Assembly (NCBI GenBank): GCA_016703545.1
Contig: JADJBX010000002.1
Location: 186,001-250,000 of the forward strand
Source: Candidatus Amarobacillus elongatus
GTDB lineage: Bacteria > Chloroflexota > Dehalococcoidia > Tepidiformales > Tepidiformaceae
Reading direction: 5' to 3'
Length of the DNA: 64,000 nt
Part shown: positions 25,309 through 34,480 of the stretch, in pieces
Position numbering within the stretch: the stretch's first letter is position 1
How the letters are laid out: the number at the start of each line of letters is the position of its first letter
The notes under the pieces: generated by a model
What the model saw: the letters and a program-made list of their open reading frames with translations, nothing else
Database searches by the model: none
What the model was told of the DNA's origin: nothing
Made by a program: the position numbers and the translations under genes

Positions 25309-26235
25309 ATGCCAACCCCGTACGCCTATTTCAAGGGGGAGATCGTCCCCCTCGAGGACGCGAAGATCGGCGTCATGACGCACGCCTTCAACTACGGCAC
25401 GGCGGTCTTCGAGGGTGTACGCGGCAACTGGAACCCGGATGCGCAGCAGGCCTTCCTTTTCCGCCTTCGCGAACACTTCGTGCGGCTTGAGCAGAGCGCC
25501 AAGATCCTCCGCATGGCGCCCCGCGAGAGCGTCGACCGCCTGTGCGAAATCGCCGTCGAACTGGTCGAACGCAGCGGCTTCACCGAGGACGTCTACCTGC
25601 GGCCGATGGTCTACCTCTCGGGCGAGGTGCTTGGCGTGCGCCTGCACAACGTCGAGCAGGACACCCTCATCTTCCTCTCGCCGTTCCCCGCCTACCTGCC
25701 CGAGACGGCGCGCTGCCACACCAGCACCTGGCGTCGCGTGAACGACACGGGCATCCCGCCGCGCGCCAAGGTCACCGGCATCTACGTCAACAGCGCCCTT
25801 GCCAAGACCGAGGCGAACCTCAACGGCTTCGACGAGGCGATCATGCTGAACGAAGACGGGCACGTCTCCGAGGGCAGCGGCGAGAACATCTTCATGATCC
25901 GCGACGGGCGCCTCATCGCTCCCACGCCGGCCGACAACGTCCTCGAGGGGATTACGGCCCGCTCGGTCATCGAACTCGCGCGCAACGAACTCGGCGTCGA
26001 GCTGGTCGAACGCCAGATCGACCGCACGGAGCTCTACATCGCCGATGAGGTGTTCATGACGGGCACCGCCGCGCACCTCACGCCCATTGTCGAAATCGAC
26101 CGCCGTCCCGTGGGTACCGGCGAGATCGGGCCGATCACGCGGAAGCTCAGCGACCTGTTCTACGACTGCATTCGCGGCAAGAGCGAGAAGTACCAGCATT
26201 GGTGCACCCCGGCACGCGTCCCCGTCGCCCACTAG
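25309..26235 (+). CDS. ilvE: branched-chain amino acid aminotransferase
   Basis: Fold-type IV PLP aminotransferase for Leu/Ile/Val. ATG 25309 with a perfect AAGGAG. 308 residues: THAFNYGTAVFEGVRG, the phosphate/substrate loop, PLP lysine in YVNSALAKTEANLNGFDEAI, EGSGENIFMIRDG and EVFMTGTAAHLTPI. Length and motifs fit IlvE rather than D-amino-acid transaminase. The end overlaps the next gene. Confidence 0.95.
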   Translation: MPTPYAYFKGEIVPLEDAKIGVMTHAFNYGTAVFEGVRGNWNPDAQQAFLFRLREHFVRLEQSAKILRMAPRESVDRLCEIAVELVERSGFTEDVYLRPMVYLSGEVLGVRLHNVEQDTLIFLSPFPAYLPETARCHTSTWRRVNDTGIPPRAKVTGIYVNSALAKTEANLNGFDEAIMLNEDGHVSEGSGENIFMIRDGRLIAPTPADNVLEGITARSVIELARNELGVELVERQIDRTELYIADEVFMTGTAAHLTPIVEIDRRPVGTGEIGPITRKLSDLFYDCIRGKSEKYQHWCTPARVPVAH

Positions 26236-27137
26236 CGCCCGTCGCGTTCCGCCCGCCGCGGGCCCTCGGCGTCATCACCGGGGGCTTCCTTGCGGCGTGG
26301 GCGGCCGCCGTCGGCGCGCTCGCGCTCACCATCGCGCTTGGCTCCGCCGCCGAATTCAAGACGTTCGTGGCCTGGGTCGCGGTCGTCGCGCTGCTCGGCA
26401 TCGCCGTGCTTTTCACCAGCTGGACGTACTGCCTCGCCACGCTCACGTACGTCGTCGAACGCGATACCCTCACCATTCGCTGGGGTATGCGCCGCGTGGT
26501 CATCCCCATCGACACCATCCTGCGGATGGTCCCCGGCCGGACCCTCGATGAAGCAAAGGTCTCGGGTATCAACTGGTGGGGGTGCCACGTCGGCAGCGCC
26601 GACGTGAAGCGCATCGGGTACACGCTCTTCTATTCCACCCACAGCAGCCCGGATGAGCTGCTCTACGTGCACACCACGCAGGAGTCGTACGCGCTCACCG
26701 TGGTCGACCAGGCCGCCTTCGCCGAGGAAGTGCAGGCCCGTGCGGCGATGGGTGCGGTGATGGAACACGTTCAGCGCTCCACCGCCTCGGGCGTCGCCGC
26801 GTTCCCGTTCTGGCGGGACCGGGTCGCTATCGGCGCCACCATGGCCGGGGCGCTCATGACCGCCCTCCTCTGCGGCTACGTCTTCGCCCGGTACCCCGAA
26901 CTGCCCGAGGTCGTGCGCCTGAACTTCCCGGCGCTCGGCGGCGTCACACGGGTCGGCGACAAGACCGAACTCTTGCGGCTTGCCTACCTGGGCGCGGGGG
27001 TCATGGCGCTCAACACCACCCTTGGCGTCATCGTCCACGCGCGCGAACGGGCGGCGGGCATCTGGCTGCTGGCTTCGACCAGCATGCTCCAGCTCGTGCT
27101 CATCGCCGCCGCCGTCGCCGCCATGGAGCGGGTGTGA
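26202..27137 (+). CDS. membrane protein with bacterial PH-like domain
   Basis: 311 residues from GTG 26202 (a TTG lies one codon earlier). Two N-terminal membrane helices (LGVITGGFLAAWAAAVGALA and the next, about 48-72) precede a soluble YxxVxxDxLxIRWGxR region (TYVVERDTLTIRWGMRRVVI) characteristic of bacterial PH domains, with SADVKRIGYTLFYSTHSSPD and LLYVHTTQESYALTV. Three more membrane segments close the protein. Overlaps ilvE by 34 nt and the next gene by 4, so likely one transcript. Function unknown. Confidence 0.75.
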   Translation: MHPGTRPRRPLAPVAFRPPRALGVITGGFLAAWAAAVGALALTIALGSAAEFKTFVAWVAVVALLGIAVLFTSWTYCLATLTYVVERDTLTIRWGMRRVVIPIDTILRMVPGRTLDEAKVSGINWWGCHVGSADVKRIGYTLFYSTHSSPDELLYVHTTQESYALTVVDQAAFAEEVQARAAMGAVMEHVQRSTASGVAAFPFWRDRVAIGATMAGALMTALLCGYVFARYPELPEVVRLNFPALGGVTRVGDKTELLRLAYLGAGVMALNTTLGVIVHARERAAGIWLLASTSMLQLVLIAAAVAAMERV

Positions 27138-27919
27138 CCATGGGCCCCGGTGGCGGCGCTCTCCTGCGCGTGCTCAAGCTCGGCACCAGCGACGACCTGA
27201 CCGCCGCCATCCCGGAAGAGGATCGCGCGCACAGGGTCACGCAGCGGTTCCTGGGCGACGCGACAGGCCTGCCCGTCGAAGTCATCAGCCGCGTCATCTG
27301 GCCCGGACCGAAACTGCCGGGGCTCATCGACCAGTGGCTCGACCGGTACGAACCGGACCTCGTGCTCCTCGTCGTCAACCCGTACTGGATGACGTTCGAG
27401 TCCGTTCCCCTTCGGTTGCAACGACGGCTCGGGTGGGCGGGGAAGGCCGCCGGCGACATGGGGACGAGGGTGGCCGGCGTCCCCTGGCTCGCATACAACC
27501 CCGTTTTCCGCGCCGGGCGAAGGTTTGCGCTCAAGACCATCGGCGGCGATGTCCACTTCGAGCCGGCCGAGGTCGTGGCGGTGGTCGAGCAGTGCGCGCG
27601 GCGGGTCCTGCGCCGCGAGGGCATCGGCCTCGTCTTCCGCGGTCCGCGCAACGCCCTCACATACCATAACGACGCGGCCGGGCGCGCCCGCGGAGAACGG
27701 CGCCGGCGGGAGACGCATATCGCCCTCGCGCGCCTCGCGATGGAGCTCCATGCCGGGTACGTGGGCTCGGATTCACCGGCCCTCGCATTCGATGACGCCA
27801 ACGCCTTCCGCGGCGACTTCGTGCACACCACCACGCGGGAACATCGCGAGCGTGGGCTCATCGAAGGCCGGGCGCTGCTGGACGCCTGGCGCGAACTGGC
27901 CGGCGGTTCCCCGGGCTGA
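27134..27919 (+). CDS. SGNH/GDSL-hydrolase-like protein
   Basis: 261 residues from GTG 27134 (or ATG 27140). Block I is LKLGTSDDLTAAI, close to GDSLT but with Thr-Ser-Asp; DLVLLVVNPYWM resembles block III with a catalytic-site Asn; a late GDFVHTTTREH supplies the Asp-x-x-His pair. No signal peptide. An esterase on lipids or glycans is plausible but unproven, and the missing GDS makes activity uncertain. Confidence 0.6.
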   Translation: MTMGPGGGALLRVLKLGTSDDLTAAIPEEDRAHRVTQRFLGDATGLPVEVISRVIWPGPKLPGLIDQWLDRYEPDLVLLVVNPYWMTFESVPLRLQRRLGWAGKAAGDMGTRVAGVPWLAYNPVFRAGRRFALKTIGGDVHFEPAEVVAVVEQCARRVLRREGIGLVFRGPRNALTYHNDAAGRARGERRRRETHIALARLAMELHAGYVGSDSPALAFDDANAFRGDFVHTTTREHRERGLIEGRALLDAWRELAGGSPG

Positions 27920-28234
27920 TCGCCCCCGTCCTCGTATGCCCGCTCTGCCTGCACGCCCCCGGCATTCGGGCGCCGCGAAGTAGCAATCGAAATAGGGAAT
28001 GAATCGTTCATCCAGTAGGAACGATTTGACCTACCCCACGTTTCTCCCTAGGCTCCGGCCTCGCCGGGAAATCCGGTGGCGGCACGGGCGGAGCGATGTG
28101 GCAGGGTGGCCCGCCGGGGTGAGCGCGAACAGCCGCGCCCGCCGGTGTGGTGGAGGTGGAGGACGTCGCAGGCACGGCCGAGGCTTTCGTGCGCGCCGGG
28201 GCACTCCCGGGCACACCGCAGTAAGGGGGAAAAA
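27920..28234 (+). promoter_or_regulatory. 315-nt regulatory region before the solute-binding protein gene
   Basis: No gene seen. An 8-bp perfect inverted repeat AATCGTTC (28002-28009) / GAACGATT (28019-28026) with 9-nt spacer abuts TTGACC (-35, 28026-28031); 17 nt later is TAGGCT (-10, 28049-28054). A G-rich leader of about 170 nt follows, ending with AAGGGGG before the ATG. The dyad placement suggests a regulator site. Confidence 0.55.
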
Positions 28235-30004
28235 ATGTCGAACTACTGGGACCGACAACTCAGGCGGCGGAGCCTCCTGAAGGGCGCCGGCATCGCGACG
28301 GCCGGCGTGGCAACCATGGCGCTCGCCGGCTGCGGCGGCGGCGACGATGACGACGCGGGTGGAAACGGCGGTCTTGCCGGCCTCGCTCCCACCGCCACGC
28401 CCGAGGCCGCGAAGGACCCGTTCGCCGGCGCCACACCGGGCGGCGAATTCCGCATCAACTACACCGGTGACCCGCCGACCATCGACCCGAACGGCAACAG
28501 CAGCTTCCTCACGAAGCAGATGGCCGCATTCGTCTACAGCCGCCTGTACAAGTACAAGACCGGCCCCGGCATCCTCCGCGCCAACGTCCGCCCCACCGGC
28601 GACCTCGTCGAGAGCGCCGAGTCTAGCCCCGACGGGCTGAAGTGGACGCTGAAACTGCGCCCTGGCATGAAGTACCACAACGTCGCCCCCGTGAACGGCC
28701 GTGCCGTGTCGACGGACGACATCAAGTTCAGCTGGGCCAAGCTCACCGACCCCAAGAACACGGGTTCGGGCACGGTCCGCCCCGTCGTTGACCGCCTCGA
28801 TGTGCTCGACGACAAGACCATCCAGTTCACGCTCAAGACGCCGAACGCGACCTTCCTCGATCTCCTCGCCGATGCGAACCTCCTCTGGATCCTGCCGACC
28901 GAGTCGGACGGCAAGTTCGACCCGGCGAAGACGATGATCGGCAGCGGTCCGTTCATCTTCGACAGCTACACCCCGGGCGTGAACTTCAAGATGAAGAAGA
29001 ACCCGGAGTGGTACGAAAAGGGCCGGCCGTTCTTCGACAGCGTGACCGTCTCGATCATCCCGGAATACGCGAACTACCTGGCCCAGTTCCTCAGCGGCAA
29101 CCTGGACCAGCTCGCCGTGAACGCGAACGACCTCGTCGACGTCGTCCGGAATCAGAACATCTCGGTCAATTCGTACCAGGGCAATGGTGCGAACTGGCTC
29201 TGGTTCGATGGCACCGATCCGAACGCCCCGTACTACAAGGACGAGCGCATCCGGCAGGCCGTCTCGATGTCGATCAACCGCGATGAGCTGACGGAACTGG
29301 CCTACAACATCAAGAAGCTCGAGGCGGCCGGACTCAAGCCGGACAAGTCCTGGAATAACCTCATCCCGGTGGGCTGGGGGCGTTTCTGGATCGACCCGAA
29401 GAGCAGCGAGTTCGGCGAGAACGGAAAGTACTTCAAGTACGACCCGGCCGAGGCAAAGAAGCTCCTCTCCGCCGCGGGCTACTCCGATAGCAACCCGCTT
29501 AACGTCACCTACCAGTACACCGCCAACCGCTACGGCAAGACCTTCAACGACGTGGCCGAAGCGAGCCTCGGGTACATCAACGCCGTGGGCATCAAGACCA
29601 CGACGGATGTCCAGGACTACGCCTCGCGTTACATCACGCAGACGTTCCTGGGGAACTTCAAGGGTCTCGCCTTCGGCGTCGAGCGTGGCTACGGCGAAGC
29701 GGGCAACTACCTCGTCCGCCTGTTCACGGACAACGCGGACAACAAGGTCAAGGTCCTGGACCCGACGATGATGAAGTACGCCGCCGACCAGGCGGCCGAG
29801 CTCGACGACACCCGGCGCGTGAAGATCTTCCACGATGCGCAGCGCTACCAGGCGTCGAAGATGTACTACATCCCCGTCGTTGTCGGCGCGGGTCAGACGT
29901 GGGTCTGCTCGCACAAGACCGTCCAGAACGCCGGCGACTTCTTCACCGCCGGCTACGGCATGGGCACGGAACAGTATCCGTACATGTGGCTGAAGAAGGC
30001 CTGA
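28235..30004 (+). CDS. ABC transporter solute-binding lipoprotein, family 5 (peptide/nickel type)
   Basis: 589 residues. The signal carries a twin-arginine-like RRRSLLKG and a lipobox MALAGC, so it is probably exported folded and lipid-anchored. Mature part: a linker with acidic DDDD and GGLAGLA, then the DppA/OppA fold: GDPPTIDPNG, WTLKLRPGMKYHN, MIGSGPFIFDSYTPGVNFKM and DERIRQAVSMSINRDEL. Peptides are the usual ligand but the family also carries sugars and metals. No permease or ATPase genes are adjacent, so it is an orphan receptor. Confidence 0.92.
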   Translation: MSNYWDRQLRRRSLLKGAGIATAGVATMALAGCGGGDDDDAGGNGGLAGLAPTATPEAAKDPFAGATPGGEFRINYTGDPPTIDPNGNSSFLTKQMAAFVYSRLYKYKTGPGILRANVRPTGDLVESAESSPDGLKWTLKLRPGMKYHNVAPVNGRAVSTDDIKFSWAKLTDPKNTGSGTVRPVVDRLDVLDDKTIQFTLKTPNATFLDLLADANLLWILPTESDGKFDPAKTMIGSGPFIFDSYTPGVNFKMKKNPEWYEKGRPFFDSVTVSIIPEYANYLAQFLSGNLDQLAVNANDLVDVVRNQNISVNSYQGNGANWLWFDGTDPNAPYYKDERIRQAVSMSINRDELTELAYNIKKLEAAGLKPDKSWNNLIPVGWGRFWIDPKSSEFGENGKYFKYDPAEAKKLLSAAGYSDSNPLNVTYQYTANRYGKTFNDVAEASLGYINAVGIKTTTDVQDYASRYITQTFLGNFKGLAFGVERGYGEAGNYLVRLFTDNADNKVKVLDPTMMKYAADQAAELDDTRRVKIFHDAQRYQASKMYYIPVVVGAGQTWVCSHKTVQNAGDFFTAGYGMGTEQYPYMWLKKA

Positions 30005-30021
30005 CGGCCGATTCCCCCTCC

Positions 30022-30049
30022 GGCGGGGCCGCCTCCGGGCGGCCCCGCC
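30022..30049 (+). terminator. strong hairpin after the solute-binding protein gene
   Basis: GGCGGGGCCGCC, loop TCCG, GGCGGCCCCGCC. No T-run follows, so termination may be weak or Rho-assisted. Confidence 0.6.
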
Positions 30050-30114
30050 GCTCCAGATCAGGCTGCTCTCTCCGTTTCATCGCAGGCGCATTCCCGGCGG
30101 TGCGCGCCGCGCGC

Positions 30115-30375
30115 TATACTGCCCGCGTTCGTCCCACCCAAACACCAGCCCCGGGCCCAACGGTCCCCCCAGGGGAAGTCGCGGAAGCTGGTGGAGACGG
30201 AACCCCGGCAGCTCTGCCCGGGAAAGGGCCCAGGACCCCACCACGTATGTGGAAGGAGGCTTGGGAAGTGGGAATCAGTCCGCCCCTCGCGCGCCGCACC
30301 TGAGCGAAGGCACGGAAACCCGCCGTCGCCGCCCGCGGCTGCCCTTGCGCCGCCGCCTACCCGCAAGGACCTCGA
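30115..30375 (+). promoter_or_regulatory. aconitase promoter and folded 5' leader
   Basis: TATACT at 30115-30120 gives a leader of about 250 nt. A closing stem pairs TCCCAC/CCAA (30132-30141) with TTGG/GTGGGA (30261-30273). Inside are CACCAGC (30143-30149) with GCTGGTG (30187-30193), TCCCC-CCA-GGGGA within that arm, a CCCGG-type hairpin at about 30203-30222 and CCAC-GTAT-GTGG (30241-30252). This looks like a multi-branch RNA. It matches no riboswitch consensus I can recall. Confidence 0.45.
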
Positions 30376-33064
30376 ATGCCTACCGATAGCTTCGGCTCCG
30401 CCGCCAGCCTCACCGCCGCTGGCGCCACCTACCGGTATTACCGGCTCCCCGCCCTTATCGACGCCGGCCTGACCAACGTCAAGCGCCTGCCGTTCTCCCT
30501 CAAAATCCTCCTCGAAAACCTGCTCCGCTACGAAGACGGCCGCGGCGTCACGCGCGCGACGACATCGAGGCGCTCGCGAACTGGCAACCGGGCCAGCCGC
30601 AGGACCGCGAAATCGCCTTCACCCCCGCGCGCGTGCTCCTCCAGGACTTCACCGGCGTGCCCGTCGTTGTCGACCTCGCCTCCATGCGCGAGGCCATCAC
30701 CGCCCTCGGCGGCGATCCGAAGCGCATCAACCCCCTCTCCCCCGTCGACCTCGTCATCGACCACTCCGTCCAGGTCGACTCCTTCGGCACCGCCGGCTCC
30801 TTTGAGCGGAACGTGCAGCTCGAATTCGAACGGAACGAAGAGCGGTACAAGTTCCTGCGCTGGGGCCAGCAGGCGTTCAGCAACTTCCGTGTGGTCCCGC
30901 CGGGCACCGGCATCGTCCACCAGGTGAACCTGGAGTACCTCGCGAGCGTGGTTTTCCGCAAGGAAGATGGCGGCGAAACCATCGCCTACCCCGACACGCT
31001 CGTCGGCACCGACAGCCACACGACCATGATCAACGGCCTTGGCGTGCTCGGGTGGGGCGTCGGCGGCATCGAAGCCGAGGCGGCCATGCTCGGCCAGCCG
31101 TTCTCCATGCTCATCCCCGAAGTCATCGGTTTCCGCCTCACGGGCAAGCTGCCCGAAGGCGCCACCGGTACCGACCTCGTGCTCCGCGTCACCCAGATGC
31201 TCCGCGCGAAGGGCGTGGTCGGGAAGTTCGTCGAGTTCTTCGGCACCGGCCTGTCGCAGCTGCCGCTCGCCTCGCGCGCGACCATCGCGAACATGGCCCC
31301 CGAGTACGGCGCGACGATGGGCTTCTTCCCCATCGACGCCGAGACCCTGAACTACCTGCGCTTCACCGGCCGCGACGAGTCGCTCGTGACCTCGTGGAGG
31401 CGTACGCGAAGGCCCAGGGCCTCTTCCGCACCGACGAGACGCCGGACCCCGTTTTCACCGACGTCCTCGAACTCGACCTCGGCGAAGTCGAACCCGCCAT
31501 TGCCGGCCCCAAGCGCCCGCAGGACCGCATCTCCCTCAAGGACGCCTGCACCGACTTCAACAAGAACCTCGCCTCGATGGTTGCCGAGGACGCTCTCGGC
31601 GCCAGCGTCGAGGTGCATGCGGCGAACGGCGAATTCCCGCTCAAGCACGGGTCGGTGGTTATCGCCGCGATCACGTCCTGCACCAACACCTCCAATCCCG
31701 AGGTGATGCTCGGTGCCGGGCTGGTGGCCCGGAAGGCGGTCGAGAAGGGCCTGACCACTCCCCCGTGGGTCAAGACCAGCCTCGCTCCCGGCTCCCAGGT
31801 CGTCACGGACTACCTCGACGCCGCGGGTGTCACCCCCGCGCTCAACGCCGTCGGCTTCAACGTCGTCGGCTACGGCTGCACGACCTGCATCGGCAACTCC
31901 GGCCCGCTCGACCCCGCCGTCACGGATGCCATCAAGAACGGCGACCTCGTCGCCGCGGCCGTCCTCTCGGGCAACCGGAACTTCGAAGGGCGCGTCAACC
32001 CGGACACCCGCGCCAACTACCTCGCCTCGCCGCCCCTCGTCGTGGCCTACGCCCTCGCCGGGCGGATGGACATCGACTTCGAGCGCGACGCCATCGGCGC
32101 CGGGACGGATGGCCAGCCTGTCTACCTTCGCGACATCTGGCCGACGCAGGCCGAGGTCGCCGAGGCCGTTCGCACCAGCGTTCGGTCGGAGATGTTCCGC
32201 AGCCGCTACGCCGAGGTGTTCGAAGGGCCGGAGCGCTGGCGTACCCTCGAAACCCCGACCGGCGACCTGTTCGCGTGGGATCCGTTCTCCACGTACATCA
32301 AGAACCCGCCCTACTTCGAAGGGCTCAAGCCCACGCCCGACCCGGTCTCGGACATCACCGGCGCCCGCGTCCTCGTGATGGTGGGCGACTCGGTGACCAC
32401 GGACCACATCTCCCCCGCCGGCAACATCGCCGTGAACAGCCCCGCCGGGAAGTACCTCCTTTCCCACGATGTGAAGCGTGAGGACTTCAACCAGTACGGC
32501 GCGCGCCGTGGCCACGACGACGTCATGGTGCGCGGCACCTTCGCCAACATCCGCCTTCGCAACCTCCTCGTTCCCGGTGTCGAAGGCGGCGTCACCCGCC
32601 ACCTCCCCGACGGCGAGCAGATGGCGATCTTCGATGCCTCCGTCCGCTACAAGCAGGAGGGCGTGCCCCTCGTCGTGCTCGCGGGCAAGGAGTACGGCAC
32701 GGGCTCCTCGCGTGACTGGGCGGCGAAGGGCGTCAACCTCCTCGGGGTCAAGGCCGTCATCGCCGAGACGTACGAGCGCATCCACCGCAGCAACCTCGTG
32801 GGCATGGGCGTCTGCCCCTGCAGCACCTCCCGGGGCGAGAGCCGCGAAACGCTGGGCCTCACCGGCGAGGAGACCTACGCCATCGCCGGTTCGCCGCCGG
32901 CCTGCGCCCGCTGACCCGCTGACCACGGCGACCGCCCCCGATGGCAACCGAAGTCCTTCGAGACGCTCTGCCGCATCGATACCCCCGTCGAGCTGGATTA
33001 CTACCGGCACGGCGGCATCCTCCAGTACGTCCTCCGTCAGCTCGCCGGTACCGGCGACAGCTAG
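30376..33064 (+). CDS. acnA: aconitate hydratase, multiply frameshifted
   Basis: Citrate to isocitrate with a 4Fe-4S cluster. The protein can be followed across all three frames from ATG 30376 to TAG 33064. Cluster Cys motifs: SCTNTSNP and YGCTTCIGNSG. Also VGTDSHTTMINGLGVLGWGV, GDSVTTDHISPAG, KEYGTGSSRDWAAKG and ELDYYRHGGILQYVLRQL. Inferred indels: +2 near 30555, -1 near 31390, -1 near 32809, +1 near 32833, -1 near 32893, -1 near 32915, -1 near 32950. Corrected, it is 896 residues, exactly AcnA length. Read as one gene with sequence errors, or a very recent pseudogene. Confidence 0.9.
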
Positions 33065-33123
33065 CGGCCGGTCCGTCCCCGGCCGGCGGCGCCGGCCCTA
33101 CCCGCACCACAGAGGAGCTCCCC

Positions 33124-34338
33124 TTGGCCAAGCTCAAAGTCGTAAACCCGGTCGTCGAACTCGATGGCGACGAGATGACGCGCATCATCTGGCAGTTCAT
33201 CAAGGACCGGCTGATCCTGCCGTACCTCGACATCGAGCTCGAGTACTACGACCTGGGCATCGAGCATCGCGACGCCACCAATGACCAGGTCACGATCGAC
33301 TCGGCCAACGCCATCAAGAAGCACGGCGTCGGCGTGAAGTGCGCCACCATCACGCCGGACGAAGAGCGCGTGAAGGAGTTCAACCTCAAGGAGATGTGGA
33401 AGTCGCCGAACGGCACCATCCGCAACATCCTTGGCGGTGTTGTCTTCCGCGAGCCCATCGTCTGCTCGAACATCCCACGTCTCGTCCCCGGCTGGACGAA
33501 GCCGATCGTCATCGGACGCCACGCCCACGGCGACCAGTACAAGGCGACGGACTTCCGCGTGCCCTCGGCCGGCACCGTGACCATCACCTTCACGCCCGAC
33601 GGCGGCGGCGAACCGGTCGTGCGTGAAGTTGCGAAGTTCGCGGGCCCGGGCATCGCCATGGGCATGTACAACTACGACGACTCCATCCGCGATTTCGCCC
33701 GCGCCTCGCTGCGCTACGGCCTCAATCGCGGCTGGCCCGTGTACCTTTCCACCAAGAACACGATCCTCAAGGCCTACGACGGCCGCTTCAAGGACCTCTT
33801 CCAGGAGGTCTTCGAGAGCGAGTTCAAGCAGGAATTCGATGCGAAGGGCATCACCTACGAACACCGCCTCATCGACGACATGGTCGCGCAGGTCCTTAAG
33901 TGGGAGGGCGGCATCGTCTGGGCCTGCAAGAACTACGACGGCGACGTCCAGTCCGACATCGTCGCGCAGGGCTTCGGCTCGCTCGGGCTGATGACCTCCG
34001 TGCTGATGACCCCCGACGGCCAGACCGTCGAGGCCGAGGCCGCGCACGGTACCGTGACCCGCCATTACCGTCGCTGGCTCAAGGGCGAGAAGACCTCCAC
34101 CAACCCGATCGCCTCGATCTTCGCGTGGACGCGCGGCCTCGCCCATCGCGGCAAGCTGGACGGCACCCCGGAAGTGACCGCCTTCGCCAACGCCCTCGAA
34201 GAGGTCTGCGTCGAAGCGGTCGAAGCCGGCGAGATGACCAAGGACCTCGCGCTCCTCATCTCGAAGGACGCGCCCTGGCTCACCACCGAGGACTTCCTCG
34301 CCGCCCTGGACCGGCGGCTCCAGGCCAAGATGGCGTAA
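33124..34338 (+). CDS. icd: isocitrate dehydrogenase, NADP-type (subfamily II)
   Basis: 404 residues. TTG start with AGAGGAGC 8 nt upstream. Eukaryote-like homodimeric IDH features: NPVVELDGDEMTRIIWQFIK, the substrate loop SPNGTIRNILGG, RHAHGDQYKATDF, metal/substrate region LIDDMVAQVLKWEGGIVWAC, and HGTVTRHYR with NADP-contact residues. It follows aconitase by about 60 nt; together they give two consecutive TCA steps. No frame damage, in contrast to its neighbour. Confidence 0.95.
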   Translation: MAKLKVVNPVVELDGDEMTRIIWQFIKDRLILPYLDIELEYYDLGIEHRDATNDQVTIDSANAIKKHGVGVKCATITPDEERVKEFNLKEMWKSPNGTIRNILGGVVFREPIVCSNIPRLVPGWTKPIVIGRHAHGDQYKATDFRVPSAGTVTITFTPDGGGEPVVREVAKFAGPGIAMGMYNYDDSIRDFARASLRYGLNRGWPVYLSTKNTILKAYDGRFKDLFQEVFESEFKQEFDAKGITYEHRLIDDMVAQVLKWEGGIVWACKNYDGDVQSDIVAQGFGSLGLMTSVLMTPDGQTVEAEAAHGTVTRHYRRWLKGEKTSTNPIASIFAWTRGLAHRGKLDGTPEVTAFANALEEVCVEAVEAGEMTKDLALLISKDAPWLTTEDFLAALDRRLQAKMA

Positions 34339-34363
34339 GGAGAAAAGAGAAACGAGAAAAGGG
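34339..34363 (+). repeat. purine-rich tract directly after the icd stop
   Basis: Composed of GAGAAAAGAGAAA, one C, then GAGAAAAG, beginning at the base after TAA. Nearly identical, in coding-strand orientation, to tracts after the next two minus-strand stops (34456-34480 and 38161-38192). Confidence 0.7.
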
Positions 34364-34413
34364 CTGCCAGCACGGGTCGCAGCCGTTCACACTCTCCTCT
34401 CCCCGCAAGACAC

Positions 34414-34443
34414 GAAGGGCCGCGGCGTCAGCCGCGGCCCTTC
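34414..34443. terminator. bidirectional GC-rich terminator hairpin
   Basis: GAAGGGCCGCGGC (34414-34426), loop GTCA, GCCGCGGCCCTTC (34431-34443). Between convergent icd and the glycosylase gene; T/C-rich tail on the plus side. Confidence 0.85.
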
Positions 34444-34455
34444 GCCGTCTCCTTA

Positions 34456-34480
34456 TCTCTTTTCTCATTTCTCTTTTCTC
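34456..34480 (-). repeat. purine-rich tract after the glycosylase stop (minus strand)
   Basis: On the minus strand it reads GAGAAAAGAGAAA, T, GAGAAAAG, starting right after TGA. It can pair with the 34339-34363 tract only if both strands are transcribed, so the shared feature is orientation relative to the stop codon rather than a stem. Confidence 0.7.

Noticed and set aside
30140..30245. Cobalamin or SAM riboswitch in the aconitase leader
   Set aside because: Short similar strings (GGTGGAGAC, CCCGGCA, CCAGGA) occur, but the conserved order and core pairings of neither class are met.
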